Part shown: positions 1-11,292 of the stretch, one piece after another
Position numbering within the stretch: the stretch's first letter is position 1
How the letters are laid out: every line of letters starts with the position of its first letter
Source: Stomoxys calcitrans
Lineage: Eukaryota; Arthropoda; Insecta; Diptera; Muscidae
DNA length: 64,000 bases
NCBI RefSeq assembly: GCF_963082655.1
Contig: NC_081554.1
Span: 53,743,609-53,807,608, forward strand
Reading direction: 5' to 3'
Translations under genes and position numbers: made by a program
Notes under the pieces: model-generated
The model's input: the letters and a program-made list of their open reading frames with translations, nothing else
Databases searched by the model: none
Told to the model about the DNA's origin: nothing

Positions 1-325
1 AAACTTGGAAATATATGATCGCAATAATTATAAGAAGACAAAGTTAAGGTAAGGGGAAAGTATATCTTAGAGTATTGGTACTACAATTTCGAATTTTTTA
101 TAAAGAAATTTCTTCAAGTCCTTTTGTAAGGATTATTTAATTGAATGATTTCATTTAATTAAAAAATATTGTATACCTGGCACTAGTATTTATTGCTATC
201 CCATTGCCTCAAATACTGTCTCATATTTAAAGCTGCATATTTATTGGTTGGATATTTTGAATCATATCTAATTCCCCAGTGGATGTGGTTCTTATCGCTC
301 AACTTTTGCCAATAAACCCTTTTAT
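1..325. other. AT-rich DNA, nothing recognised
   Basis: No coding pattern, repeat family or RNA gene is visible in this stretch. Confidence 0.5.
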
Positions 326-420
326 TTGTTGTAGCAGTGTGTTATGCACTGAGGCGGCGTCCCCTGCCGATGAAAGACTCCATCGGGTCAATCCGGTACA
401 TACAACCGGCTGGGATTGCC
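326..420 (+). repeat. Dispersed repeat B2, copy 1
   Basis: The copy starts with GTTGTAGCAGTGTGTT, continues through CCGATGAAAGACTCCATCGG and ends near ACATACAACCGGCTGG. The same about 95-bp block recurs at 2393, 7371 and 19130 on the plus strand and at 11095 on the minus strand, so it is an interspersed repeat. Its class is unknown. No protein is credible here. Confidence 0.75.
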
Positions 421-597
421 TTTTCTTTGAATATGATGTAATGTTTATATGGTCCCCTTACCACCAAAAAGATGAAAGGAGTCTATTAAGTAGGAGGGTT
501 AGGAAAGTTTTCATCTCGAAGACGGGAATTTGTCTGCCTAAGGTCTATAATCTGTGTGGTGCTCTTCGTTATAACGAGAAACTTAGATAAGAGCTAC

Positions 598-800
598 CGG
601 GCGCGTCCACAGGTTGCGGATAGTCGAATGCTTCATACGGAGTAGCTGCAACTGCAGTCGCGGACTATCTTGCATAAATACTGAATGTCTATGATGCTCG
701 ATTTGACAAGGCGTGTTATTGGCGCCTTTAAGTAACCAGTGGCCACCATGTTCCAGCGATCGGTCGTATAGACTGGAACGATCATGACGAGTTTGGTGGT
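598..800 (-). repeat. Dispersed repeat C, copy 1 (minus)
   Basis: The block contains GCGCGTCCACAGGTTGCGGA, a GGAGTAGCTGCAACTGCAGT segment and TTATTGGCGCCTTTAAGTAA. The same order is found at 26600-26815, and in reverse complement at 1196-1745 and 12724-13060. It is a dispersed non-coding repeat of unknown class. Confidence 0.7.
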
Positions 801-1195
801 TTATCCCCCGGCCCGGAATGGATCGCTAATTTTGGGGGTTGCACGAACATCGCCCTTAGACTAAGGCAATCGAGAGCCTTGCGTTCTTTTGGTATGCTGG
901 GGTTTGGAGATGGTGCATGGAGGCCAGCGACGAATTATGTACCTTGTTAATGAGCTGGACATAATCTTCCCGTGAAGTGATCTCTCTGCTGAAGTTAACC
1001 CGTCTTTACCAGGATCTCTGATATAGGTAGATCAAAGTTGGATTGTGGGCACCGGGGTGGGAGCATTCATGGGTATTAAGCGATCATATAGGCTTCTGGA
1101 CTTGTGTAGCGTATTTTAGCGTATTTCAGGTGGAGGTCCTCGAGATTCTGAAAGTTCTGGAAACATCAATGCAGAGGGGATGCCCTACCGAACTA
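801..1195. other. No recognised feature
   Basis: This is unique-looking sequence between two family C copies. It has no motif-bearing open frame. Confidence 0.4.
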
Positions 1196-1745
1196 GCAGG
1201 ATGTTGTTGTTGTAGCCCATTTGCCTGTGTAGGTGGCGATCCTCGCCAAGCTCCTATGGGCGAGCAAGCTCGTTCCGGTCCAAAGGACCAATCGACGCGG
1301 GAACATGGTTGCCATTGCTTAATTAAAGGCGCCAGTAACTCGCCTTATCATATCGAGCATCATAGGTACTCAGTATTCAGCCGTTGCCGCCCGGCCTCTC
1401 ACTGAGAATCTCCACTCGATACCGTTGAATGTCCACGACTGCTGTTGCAGCTACTCCATATGGAGCATTCCAATATCCGCAACCTTTGGATGCGCCCGGT
1501 TGCTCGCAGCTAAGCTTCTCGTTGTTGTTATAGCCACATTTTCATGTGGATATGGTGATCCTAGTCAAGCTCCTGTAGGTGAGCAAGCTCACTTAAAAGG
1601 CGCCAATAACTCACCTTGTCATATCGCTCATCATATGCACTCAGTATATGTGCAAGAGCCGGTGCCGCCAGCTACACCGTATGGAGCATTCCACTCGCAG
1701 CTAAGGTTCTCGTGACAGCAATGATCACCACACTGACCGGACCTC
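1196..1745 (+). repeat. Dispersed repeat C, two tandem partial copies
   Basis: Two head-to-tail partial copies, about 1196-1500 and about 1515-1745, each carry GTTGTTGT(T)(A)TAGCC, a CATGTGGA or similar segment, GTGAGCAAGCTC-like sequence and GGCGCCAGTAACTCGCC-like sequence. Each ends with the TATGGAGCATTCCA block. They are the reverse complement of the copy at 598-800. Short frames inside them are not genes. Confidence 0.7.
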
Positions 1746-1757
1746 CTGTGGGATGCC

Positions 1758-1895
1758 CACAGCTTTCACGTGCCAGGATATTCGTGGACAGTCAGGCAGC
1801 GCGGAAGTCGATAATGGCCAAGAGATGCAAAATATGTCATCAAACTATGGAGAGGGCTGTGAGGGTATTCTGGGTCCAGGACCAGATATGATTTT
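1758..1895 (+). pseudogene. LINE RNase H domain remnant
   Basis: The frame contains ARIFVDSQAARKSI and, about 25 residues later, VRVFWVQDQI. These match the (F/Y)xDSQAAxKS segment and the WVPGH box of RNase H domains in jockey-superfamily LINEs. The PGH residues of the WVPGH box are lost and the frame ends within 40 bases. It is a short dead fragment beside family C sequence. The domain is seen directly, and the LINE assignment rests on family knowledge. Confidence 0.6.
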
Positions 1896-1998
1896 ACGTC
1901 TGAATCAGTAAAGCCTCCTCTGTGCCAGCTTACGGTGGAAGCACGAAAAAATTGTGGGCTACCTCCATGAGTTACAGTGTAGCCAAGGCCCTGTGGCC

Positions 1999-2036
1999 GA
2001 GTGTTTCGAACTGCCGTTAGACAGTTCGAAACACTC
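1999..2036. repeat. 15-bp perfect hairpin, 8-nt loop
   Basis: GAGTGTTTCGAACTG at 1999-2013 is followed by eight bases and then its exact reverse complement at 2022-2036. There is no U-run after it, so it is not a bacterial-type terminator. It resembles a snap-back duplication. Confidence 0.85.
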
Positions 2037-2039
2037 CTG

Positions 2040-2392
2040 ATTGTTCATTACAAAGTAAAGTCTATGACGATGCGCTGAAAACAGGGGAAACGGACATCTG
2101 CGCTGGTCTTCGGTCACGAAGAAGAACACCTTTTTGTTATTGCCCCACAATTACGAGGAGAAGACACAGTAGTCTTCACAAACTTCCTTCTTTTCTTCTC
2201 CACTTGCCTTCTGTCAGCCCCGGCCTTCTATGAGGCCTTGCCTTCTGTCAGGCCTATCCTTTTTTCAGGCATTGCCTTCTATCGACCTTCTTATATAAGC
2301 CAAGCTGGGTATTTAACGGCTAGGCAGGGCTTCAGGTAGTTCGATGTTCCTAATGTAATACTATCGAAATTTTTCCTAAAAACTTTGTTGTT
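2040..2392. other. No gene; short GCCTTCT-rich repeats
   Basis: Between about 2205 and 2300 the block GCCTTCTNTNAGGCCTNGCC-like recurs four times imperfectly. Nothing else is recognised. Confidence 0.4.
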
Positions 2393-2490
2393 GTAGTAGC
2401 AGTGTGTGATACACTGAGGCGGCAGCCCTTGCCGATGAAGGAATTCATCGGGTCAATCCGGTACATACAACCGGCTGCCATGGGAGCAGT
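2393..2490 (+). repeat. Dispersed repeat B2, copy 2
   Basis: GTTGTAGTAGCAGTGTGTGA, then CTGAGGCGGCAGCCCTTGCC, then CCGGCTGCCATGGGA. It is the same block as at 326-420. Confidence 0.75.
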
Positions 2491-2554
2491 TTGTAGTAGT
2501 TTTTTCAAGTTATTGTTCTACATTCTTATATCTCCGTAGGTTCCACAGTATCCC

Positions 2555-3330
2555 TCCCTTGTTATACCCTTCAACCATAGGATGGGGTTATAAAACTTCG
2601 TCCTTTCGATTTAACTCATTGAGATATTAACTTGAGACTCTACAAAGGATATAAATATTCTTGATAGCCATGTTCATCTGTCCCTCTTTTTTTCTCGCTA
2701 CCAACACGCAGGGGATGTTCCCTATATATGCAGTGCATTGTGTTGACAATTAGGAAAATTATAGTTTGGGAGGGGAAGAGGTTTATTGATATTCGTCTTA
2801 AAAACGCTTTTTTCGAAAGAGGCGTTTGCATTTTTATACAAATACTTCTTATAAGTGAATGCCGGTTGGGATTGTAAATGCAGCAAATCGGTTCATATAT
2901 AGATAACGTTTTGTTAAGCATCTGAAGGCTGAGTTTGGTCTGAATCGGTCAATAACCAAATATAGCTCCCATATAAAGCGTAATTCGAATAAAACTTTTA
3001 AGCTTGAGCCGAATTTCGCCTGAATCGGTCTATAGCCTCTTATAGCTCCCATTGGCCTTCTCGAGTTTGCATTTGAATACGAATATATGTATATTCCAAG
3101 TTTAGTTTAAATCGGTCAATTACCTGAAACTACCTACCCGACATACCCTATATACCAGTTATGGATTTGTCTACCTGAACTTTTGGAGGGCACAATTCTT
3201 TACCGATTTGATTGACTTCGAACACCTGTGCCGAATTTGGTCTGTATCGGTCAATAATCAAATATATGTAGCACCCACTCTAAATGTACTCTCCATTTTT
3301 ACATCTTGAGCACGTCCAGGGCCAGATTTT
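2555..3330 (+). repeat. Family A array, degraded copy
   Basis: The copy begins near TTATACCCTTCAACCATAGG, a decayed form of the family's TATACCCACCACC start. It holds three diverged units with ATCGGTCAATAACCAAATAT and AGCTCCCAT at about 2945, 3020 and 3250. No protein product is likely. Confidence 0.6.
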
Positions 3331-3642
3331 ATCTATCCAATTGCTAGAAATGTCCATGTGTTATAAACTGTCTTAAAAAAATCAAAAAAAAAAACAAAAT
3401 GAATGCCGAATGGCGAACGTTTAATAAGATTCCGCCCGGTTGTCCTTAAGATGCTTTTACTTCTACTTTTTCTAGTATCTGGCATATCTGTGAAAATTTG
3501 GTAGATAGATACCCATGCAAGTTGTTAAGGGCACAAGAAGGGTAAAAAGCAGCTTTGTTATAGATATGTTAATGCACACTCCTTTACAGCAGCGCCTCAT
3601 ATTCAGCTTTAAACAACTCTGCTGATAACCCATCGACTTCTG
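3331..3642. other. No recognised feature
   Basis: AT-rich spacer with poly-A stretches near 3380, lying between a family A and a family B block. Confidence 0.4.
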
Positions 3643-5425
3643 CTGCCTACCTATTTGTACCCTACACCACTACTGTAGTACAGCGTATTATAACTTAGTG
3701 CATTTGCTTGTAACACCCAGAAGGAAAAGAGATAGACCCATTGATAAGCATACCGATCGGATCAGAATCACTTTCTGGCTCGATTTAGTTATGTCCGTCT
3801 GTTTGTCTGTCTGTTTATTCGTTTGTTTGTCTGTCTGTCCGTCTATCCATGTTAATTTGTGTACAAAGTACAGGTCGCAGTTTTAATTCGATCGTCTTAA
3901 AATTTGGTACATTCATGTTTTTCGGCCTAGAGACGAGCCTATTGATATTGAAGAAAATCGGTTCATATTTGGATATGGCTCCCATATATATGTTCGTCCG
4001 ATTTGCAGTAATAATGCAATTAAATTGACATTTGTAAACCGATTTCCTCGAAATTTGGTTGAAAGAATATTCTCTTGGTTCTCGACATAACTGGCGAATT
4101 TCATGGAAATCGGTTCAGAGTTAGATATAGCTCTCATATGTATATATTGCCCGATTTTAACTTCTAAAGTCACAGCAAGCGCATTTATTGACCAATCTTA
4201 CCAAAATTTTGCAGAACGCTTTCCTCGATGACTACCGCAATATCGGAGAAGTTTTCTCGAAATCGGTTCAGATTTAGATATAGCTTCCATATATATGTTA
4301 GTACTATTTTGAGAGATATTGCAATAAAGTGCTCATTTGTTAACCGATTCTCTCGTAATTTGGCAGGAGGGATTTTCTTATGAATTTCGACATTACTGGT
4401 GAATTTCATAGAAATCGGTTCAGATTTAGATATAGCTGCCATAAATGTATTTCGCCCGATTTTCACTTCTAGAGCCACTACAAGCGCATTCATTGACCAA
4501 AACTTTATACAACGCTTTTCTCGTCTATTACCACAATGTGTGATATGTTTGCTCGAAATCGGTTCAGATTTAGTTATAGCTTCCATATATATGTTCGTCC
4601 GATTTTGAGAAATATTGCAATAAAGTGATTATTTGTTAACCGATTCTCTCGTATTTTGTCAGGAGGGATTTTCTCATGACTTTAGACATTGCTGGTGAAT
4701 TTCATAGAAATCGGTTCAGATTTATATATAGCTGCCATAAATGTATTTCGCCCGATTTTCACTTCTAGAGCCACTGCAAGCGCATTTATTTACTAATCTT
4801 ACCAAAACTTTATACAACGCTTTCCTCGACAACTACCACAATATCGGAGAAGTTTGCTTGAAATCGTTTCAAATTTAGATATAGCTTCCATATATATGTT
4901 CATTCGATTTTGAGAAATATTGCAATAAGGTCCTCATTTGTTGACCGATTCTCTCGAAATTTGGCAGGAAGGATTTTCTTATAGTTCTCGACATTACTGG
5001 TGAATCTCATAGAAATCGGCCCAGATTTAGATATAGCTGTCTATATATATATCGTCCGATTTTCAATCCAAGAGCCACTGCAAGCGCATTTGTTGACCAA
5101 TCTTGCAAAAATTTTGAATAACGCTTTCCTCGACGACTACCACAATATCTGAGAAGTTTGCTCGAAATCGGTTTAGATTTAGATATAGCTCTCATACATA
5201 TGTTCGTCAGATTTTGGGTAATTTGCAATAACATTGTCATTTGTCAACCGTAGTAACGGTATTTGCTCGATATTTGATAGGGATTTTTAACAACCCATCT
5301 GAAAACATCCGTCGAGGTCCATCAAAATTGATTCAAAATTGGATACAGCTCCCATATTGTACTTATAGCGTAGGTGTAGGGTATTATACAGTCGGCACCG
5401 CCCGACTTTTGCCTTTCCTTACTGA
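3643..5425 (+). repeat. Family B array, about 300-bp period
   Basis: The array starts at ACCCTACACCACTACTGTAG, followed by a GTCTGTCTGT-rich leader (3790-3845). The block CAAGCGCATT(T/C)ATTGACC recurs at about 4178, 4480, 4780 and 5080, a 300-bp step. Each unit contains two half-units ending in GATATAGCT(N)CCATA. It ends near GTGTAGGGTATTATACAGTC and CGCCCGACTTTTGCC. Because 300 is a multiple of three, long frames persist by chance on both strands. The same family is at 47810-48810. Confidence 0.85.
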
Positions 5426-5516
5426 TTTGCTGTAGGGTTACTGCCATTCTCACCACATATTACCCATATGTAGCATATGTAGTACTTCAAAAAACCAAAC
5501 CATTTTGAAAATAATA

Positions 5517-5530
5517 TTTATTTTTTTATT
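5517..5530 (-). promoter_or_regulatory. Candidate polyadenylation signals of the homeobox gene
   Basis: Two minus-strand AATAAA hexamers (5522-5517 and 5530-5525), with a third at 5554-5549, lie about 300-330 nt downstream of the stop codon at 5851. This distance suits a fly 3' UTR. Cleavage position is inferred, not seen. Confidence 0.45.
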
Positions 5531-5850
5531 TAACAACTGTTAATTTCATTTATTAAATTTCACTTTATATACACAAAATAATTTGTATATATATATTGTA
5601 TCTTTCCGCACTCTATTCAAAAATAAACCATAGTGCTGGAATGCTTTTGTCTTGTTGTAGTATTAGTAATAGAAGTAATAGTTGTATAGTTCGAGTTCCG
5701 TTTGCCTCTAATCCATTAAATCTAAATGCTTTATGGCTTTCAATGAGTATAGGGGGCGACAATAAGAGGGGATAATAGGCTATGTTTCAAAGCCTTAGTC
5801 TTGGTCTTGATTTTAGCAGACATTACCAAACTTTTCATAGGAACTTTTTA

Positions 5851-6232
5851 TTAGGAACTTATCGCATTTAAGGGTCTTTGAAAGTTAACTCTTGCATTAA
5901 TATTGGAATCCATCATACGTTGGCGACAATTAAAGGCTAAATTTGCCAAAGCTTCGGCTGCATCTAGTTCATCTTTATGATGTATGGTATTATAGATGTG
6001 ATCGGATTCCAAGGAACCCAAATGAGTGTTCTGTAGTTGTTTTTGTGGTGGTTCTGGATAATGATGTGCCTGGGGAATATTTGGGCTATTTTGTATTTGT
6101 ACTACTGGTCTGGTGGTGGTGGCGGTAGTTGAATACAACAGTGGCACCACCGTCAATGAGGTTGAGTGTTGCTCATTTCCCGTGGGAGAGGGAAATGATT
6201 TTCCCATGAATGGCTTTTTGTCAGACTTATTT
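5851..6232 (-). CDS. CG11617: Homeobox gene, coding exon 3 (C-terminus)
   Basis: The acceptor is TATATTTTGCAG|A at 6233/6232, after a 73-bp intron with a T-rich tract. It encodes 126 residues from NKSDKKPFMGK to NAISS and the stop at 5853-5851. There are several Pro/Gln-rich stretches and no known domain. Confidence 0.75.
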
Positions 6233-9168
6233 CTGCAAAATATAAAAAAATTCATATATAATTACCAAAGGCAACTTAGTTTATACTACTTGTCGCTATA
6301 CCCACCTCTTGTTGTTCCATTCAATAAAGTAGTTATTCTTATTTGGAGTAAATTTCGCAGCGCTTTCTAGCCATTTGGATAGTTCGGCACCCGATTTGAT
6401 AATAGTTGTATTCGAGGCATTACAAAATACCGTGGCATGCTCTGAATTCGGGGTTTCTGCATGATATGCCTGTATGTATGTGGCAGCCGATGCCATAGCA
6501 GGAGTTTCTTCACTACCATCATAGGTGTCCCTTAAATATTTCTCCATCATTTTTTGCTTATATTTGGTCTTTGTGCCAATATTGGCAGCACTTTGGGTAA
6601 TTTGACAAGTGGCATTTGTGGTAAGAACATCAACCTCTCGACCTATAAACAAATCATTGTGATCCTTATGCAACGTCATGTTTCCCATATACACATTTGG
6701 CTTATAATCCCTTTTTAGCGAGGCGTTACGATATTGTTCTCTACTACTGCTACCACTACTAGCATTGGGTGGCTCCGCGTTATCTGTGGAACCACTTGAA
6801 CCTTCTATGTCACACATGGAGTCATTTTCCTCCTCTTCATCACTGTGATTACGTCTAAATTGTTCCTCCTCTTCCCATATGCTATCCTCAGAGGATATAC
6901 TAAATTGTTCCACATTGCCTTTGGCATTGGTATTGTAGTTTTTTATCAGGTGTCCCCAGGACTTTTTCGATTTTTCTCTCTCGGCATTTTTCAGTTTGCG
7001 TCTCCAGTTGGCAAACCAATTGCATATTTGTGTGTACGTCAATCCAGTGTCTATGGCCAAACGTTTTTTCTCTTCGCGACTGGGATAGGGATTCTCACGT
7101 CTGCGAACAAGCCATTCCTTAAGCATACGTTTGATTTCGGGTGTAAATAGTCGTTTGGCTGCACGTGGATAATGCAGATCATCCTCAGGGGGCCAAGCGC
7201 GTCTGAAATATATAGAAATCTCTATTAATATCTTGTAGAGATAAAATATAAACAGATTACATGGTTAAAGCACATCATGCAACAACTTAAAAAAACAAAC
7301 ATTCATACACATTTTTTAATTTAAAGCTTGATTTTGAAGATTATACGCAGGAACCTTTGAAAAAAGTTGTCGTTGTTGTTGTAGCAGTGTGTTGTACACT
7401 GAGGCGGCAGCCCTTGCCGATGAAGGACTCCATCGGGTCATCCGGTATGTACAACCGGCTGCCATGGGAAAAAGTGGTGATTTCCACAACAAGTGTGTTT
7501 GTTGTAGTAGCCCCATGTTGTTTTTGTTGCAGCTACATTTGCATGTGGAATAGGCGGTCTAGATCAAGCTCATATAGGTGAGCAAGCCATTGGTTGTTTG
7601 AATCAAACTTCAGAGAAATGGGTAGGGGTCTACCCCTATTCAGATTCAAATCGGACTATATTTGATATAGTTGCTTTTAGACCGACCGCCCGATTTCCCT
7701 AAATATGTTATTGGGACCATAAAAGATCCACAATAAGTGTGTTTGCTGTAGTTGCCCCATGTTGTTCTTGTTTTTGTTGCAGCTACATTTGCATGTGGAG
7801 GAAGCGATGTAGGCCAAGCTCATAGGTGAGCAAGCCATTGGTTATTTGAATCACACTTCACAGGAAAGGGTAGGGTAGACCATTTCTCTGAAGTGTGATT
7901 CAGATCGGACTATATTTGTTATAGTTTCCCTTAGACCGACCGTCCGATTTCCCTATAAATGTTATTGAGGCCTTAAAAGATCCATTTTTTACCCGAATTC
8001 GATGAAATTTGGCACAGTGTGTTCTTGTAGACCCTTATCCATCCTGTCAAATGTGGTCCACATCGGACCATGTTTAGATATAGCTGCCATATAGAACGAT
8101 CTCCCGATATAGTCTGATAAGCCTATTAAAGGGGTATTTTTCATTCGATTTCAATATCGTCCAATTTGTTGCTTCAAGGCTTTAAGTCTGGAGATCGGTC
8201 TATATAGCTGCTATATATAACTTAAATCCGATTTTATGAGATCAGAATATCAGGTTTATATACAAAGAATACAAAATCATCAAAAATTGTTTGGAAAACA
8301 TTTGTTTACCCAAGATATATGCAAAATTATAAGTACCCAGCTTTTGGTAATAAATAGGTAAATACCCAGGTATTTACCAATTTACCGGATAAATACCTTT
8401 TGGGTATTTACCCATCGCCCATCTCTAGGCATTGAGAAAGTCAATTTGTTCTCCTTTTACATTAATTCTTTGTTTAGGTTTTCTCCCATGTGATTATATT
8501 TTCAATAGGCAGATTTGATATCATTAATGATGTTCATGGGGTCTTTCCACTTTATGTTTTCGCAACTGAAGGAAAGATGGAAGGTTAGGTCATTAATGAA
8601 TCCTGTGTTCTGTATAGCCTAATTTGGTGATATTGATACTCACCGCTAATGACAATGAAAAATGTTCGCCCCTAAAAGTGTGCTTTAATTCATTGAGTAA
8701 CGGACATTTATGTGGCATGTTAGTGAATATTTTAACAAATGATCGTTTAAATTGCAATTTAATTATAATTTGTTTTGTTTTGTTTAATATTAGAGTGCGT
8801 TAATTATTTATGAAAAAATGCAGACGTCGCAGCATAAACAAAAATAAAAACATCATAAACATTTTAATATAAATTTAAAGCACTAAATAACAATAATCGA
8901 TTAAATTGCAATTTAATTATAATTTTTTTTTTTGTTTAATATTTGAGTGCGTTAATTATTTATGAAAAATGCAGTCATCGCAGCATAGCCATGCTAAAAT
9001 AAAAATATCATAAACATTTTAATAAAATTTTAGAATATTAAATAACAACTAAACAACAAAAACGACATTAACTTCAAATTGGGCAGAGAAAATAAACAAA
9101 TGAAACGCTGCTCAAAAAACCCACCTACTATGACGACGATTACGCTGGGGACGAATTGGTTTTTCCAT
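5851..9168 (-). CDS. CG11617: Mohawk/CG11617-type TALE homeobox protein (3 coding exons)
   Basis: Sequence-specific nuclear transcription factor of the TALE class. Joining 9168-9125, 7202-6306 and 6232-5851 gives an uninterrupted 440-residue protein, and each junction restores an Arg codon (AG|A). The start is the ATG at 9168. The homeodomain spans about residues 27-88 and includes ENPYPSREEK, whose P-Y-P is the TALE three-residue loop extension, and recognition helix ICNWFANWRRKLK with Asn at homeodomain position 51 and Ala at 50, as in Iroquois/Mohawk proteins. A conserved KKSWGHLIKNYN follows, then an acidic Glu/Ser-rich stretch and a low-complexity C-terminus. The family is clear. Mohawk/CG11617 is favoured over Iroquois by the sequence around the homeodomain (RAWPPEDDLHYPRAAKRLF before, KKSWGHLIKNYN after). 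Further 5' non-coding exons may exist. Confidence 0.88.
6306..7202 (-). CDS. CG11617: Homeobox gene, coding exon 2 (homeodomain)
   Basis: The acceptor is TATATATTTCAG|A at 7203/7202 and the donor is AAGAG|GTGGGT at 6306/6305. The exon encodes the whole homeodomain, the KKSWGHLIKNYN segment, an acidic run (SIWEEEEQ and DEEEEND) and a Ser/Asn-rich region. Reading on past the donor hits a stop within four codons, which supports splicing. Confidence 0.88.
7371..7475 (+). repeat. Dispersed repeat B2, copy 3 (in intron 1)
   Basis: GTTGTTGTAGCAGTGTGTTG through TGCCGATGAAGGACTCCATC to ACAACCGGCTGCCATGGGA. It lies antisense in the first intron of the homeobox gene. Confidence 0.8.
7488..7975 (+). repeat. 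244-bp tandem duplication in intron 1
   Basis: Two head-to-tail copies start at about 7488 and 7732. Each runs from ACAA(C/T)AAGTGTGTTTG, through GCAGCTACATTTGCATGTGG and GGTGAGCAAGCCATTGGTT, to CCGATTTCCCT and TTATTG(G/A)G(A/G)CC. The unit fuses a family C-like end to a family A-like unit. Confidence 0.75.
7976..8260 (+). repeat. Family A units in intron 1
   Basis: ATGAAATTTGGCACAGTGTG, GATATAGCTGCCATATAGAA and CGATCTCCCGATATAG mark one and a half diverged units. The next bases to about 8420 are AT-rich and hold short TACCCA/TACC repeats. Confidence 0.65.
8428..8645 (+). repeat. Dispersed repeat D, copy 1
   Basis: GGCATTGAGAAAGTCAATTT, then TGTTCTCCTTTTACATTAAT and TTCTTTGTTTAGGTTTTCTC. 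A diverged version with the same order lies at 31690-31850. Class unknown. Confidence 0.6.
8743..9047. repeat. About 150-bp tandem duplication in intron 1
   Basis: Two copies (about 8743-8893 and 8897-9047) both contain AAATTGCAATTTAATTATAA, GAGTGCGTTAATTATTTATG, GTCGCAGCATA or TCGCAGCATA, and ATCATAAACATTTTAAT. They lie just upstream, in genomic position, of the branch and acceptor side of exon 2 and may include regulatory sequence. Confidence 0.75.
9125..9168 (-). CDS. CG11617: Homeobox gene, coding exon 1
   Basis: ATG at 9168 opens MEKPIRPQRNRRHS plus two bases (AG). The donor reads AG|GTGGGT at 9125/9124. The phase matches exon 2 and yields HSR|RAWPPEDD. The exon is short, but the basic N-terminus and the phase match support it. 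Confidence 0.7.
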
Positions 9169-9644
9169 AATTTTTACCCACTTTGAAAATAAAAATTAAT
9201 TGAGCAAAAAACAATTAGGAAATAATTCAAAACATTTTAGTTGTAATAATGCATAGGGATTTCATGATAAAAAAAACGTTAACCATTTGCAAATGGTGCG
9301 GTGGTTGCTGCTATACAATAAAAAAAAAAACAAAAACAAGATTTCAAAACTTTGCGTAGGTGGTTTTATTCTGGTCCATGTGCATGCGTGCGTGTTGTTG
9401 GACCACCTCTTTCACTCTCGAAAATTGCCGAAATTTTTAATGCTGACGATGATGAGGTGCTGTGTGGCAGCAGGCGATAATGATGACGATACATGATGTT
9501 GCTGCTGTTGTTGTTGCCATGAATTCACAATGAAACAAACTATTAAATATTTTATTTAATCTATTTTTCAAAATATTTTGACTTTCACGAGAATCCATGC
9601 TACACACACTCTTTCTCCCTCGCCAGGGATGCAAAGAGAATGAA

Positions 9645-9668
9645 TAATGTGTGTGTGTGGGTGTGTGC
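9645..9668. repeat. (GT)n-like microsatellite
   Basis: A TGTGTGTGTGGGTGTGTG run upstream of the homeobox gene. Confidence 0.7.
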
Positions 9669-9861
9669 CAACAAATTTTCATGTTTTCTTGTATAAACAA
9701 AAATGCTACTGAATGAAAAAACATGAATTCCGAAACAGCAACTTTTTTCATCTGTTGGCCCGAGGTGTTCTAAATAAAGCTATTTGATGGCTATTAAGAG
9801 AACAACAAATTTTAGCAGATGTATGACACACTAATGATGTGAGAGATATAGATATGTGACA

Positions 9862-9882
9862 AGAGAGAGAGAGAGAGAGAGA
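9862..9882. repeat. (GA)n tract upstream of the homeobox gene
   Basis: About ten uninterrupted GA dinucleotides roughly 700 bp upstream of the minus-strand start codon. GA repeats are the binding sequence of fly GAGA factor, so a regulatory role is possible but unproven. Confidence 0.6.
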
Positions 9883-11090
9883 AGCAAAAAACATGAGAAA
9901 ACCACCTTACAAGACTCAAAATAGTTTTGACTTTTTTAATGTTTTCCTCTTAAGTGTTCTATTTGTCACTTATTTTTTGTCTATTTTTTCTTAAGATTCT
10001 TTAAACTTTTAATGGCCTTCTAAAAAAAAATATGCTAGAAAAAAAACACTGTTTTGTTGACGTACAACTTCTGAAAAGTGATTTCTTTTTGAGGTTCTCC
10101 CCACACACACAGTGCATTGCATTGTTTTTGAAGAAGAAAAAAAAGTAGATAGGTATTCTGAATTTGTAGAGACAACGTACATCACTTGAAGGTGATTTTT
10201 TTTCAAATAATTTGTGTTTTCTACGTTTTTAAATCTTGTTTTGTTTTTTTTTTCTATATAATGACATTGGTCAATCACTTGAAATTGTCATGTTTTTTCC
10301 TGATATTATATAATGTACATATATAAACAGATGTAAGTGCTAGTTAATTATATGTTTTCGATTTTTTTTGTTCTTTTTTCTACACTTTCTTTCAAACACC
10401 AACAAAAGTGACAATTTTGAACACACCTTGATTTTTTCCTCAATATTTTTTATTTAAATTTAATTTTTTTTTTTTTTAAATTTATGTTTTCTGTTGTTGG
10501 AGAATTGTTTTGTTTTTATTTCGGTTTAAATTTCAACTTATTCAGTTTTCTCCTTTTTTTTAATGTTTTCACTTTGATTTGCCTATTTTTTGTGTGTTTT
10601 TTTTTCTGCCCCCAACTAAACAAGTAACAACCGTTTCGTTTGAAAATCACATTCAGACTATTCGCCACCAAGCAACATTTTCTTCTTTCAAAATGTTTTT
10701 TTTTTTTCTATTTGTATTTTTCTTGAAAATCTTAACAAATACAAGAAAAACACTCTGAGATAATCAAGTCGAGGAAAGTGTATTTTCTTTTCGTCGCTGA
10801 ATGCTTTTCCTTCCTTCTCCAAGGGGTATAGATTTCGTTTGCTGCTACTTTTTTTTTGTTTCATTTTCTTATTTTGTTAACAATCAAATGGTTGGTATGT
10901 ATTTTGTGCATATTCATAGAATCTTGATAATAAATGAAATAGAAATAGTTTAAAGATGTGTGATATATTGGTCCACTAAATAGACCACTCATCATATCTA
11001 AAGATCTATGGAAGAGGAGGATCAAAAACGAATTTCTGTTATGCTATATCAGAGATGTGTATAAAGATTCTCCAAAGGATAACGAGACAC
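9883..11090. other. T-rich non-coding DNA
   Basis: Many poly-T runs (for example near 10240, 10460 and 10690) and no convincing open frame. It could contain upstream non-coding exons or control sequence of the homeobox gene, but no site can be named. Confidence 0.4.
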
Positions 11091-11094
11091 CAAT

Positions 11095-11292
11095 GCCATA
11101 GCAGTCGGTTCCGTGTACCGAATTGACTTGATGGAACCCTTCGACGACCAGGGGCTGCCGCCTCATTGTGTGTTCGTTTTTTTTCATCATGGGAGAGGCA
11201 CATTCCGAAGTGCCTTCTACGCGCGCTTCTGGTTCGTGACGGGATGGTAGAGAACCCCGGACCATGTAGTTCTTTTCGGTTGGCCAGAACCA
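11095..11292 (-). repeat. Dispersed repeat B2, extended copy (minus)
   Basis: Read on the minus strand it contains TGCCTCTCCCATGATG, then AATGAGGCGGCAGCCCCTGG and AACCGACTGCTATGG, as in the plus-strand copy at 19060-19205. It flanks LINE endonuclease sequence in both places, which may mean it once was part of the same element. Confidence 0.6.

Noticed and set aside
1999..2036. Transcription terminator
   Set aside because: There is a perfect stem but no U-run, and the host is eukaryotic.
4185..4586. Open frames of up to 133 codons in family B
   Set aside because: The 300-bp period is a multiple of three, which keeps frames open; nothing indicates a protein.
3700..5400. CRISPR-like array
   Set aside because: Units are 150-300 bp, diverged and dispersed in a eukaryotic genome; there are no short repeats with unique spacers.
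6845..7150. Plus-strand 101-codon frame
   Set aside because: Antisense shadow of the homeodomain exon.
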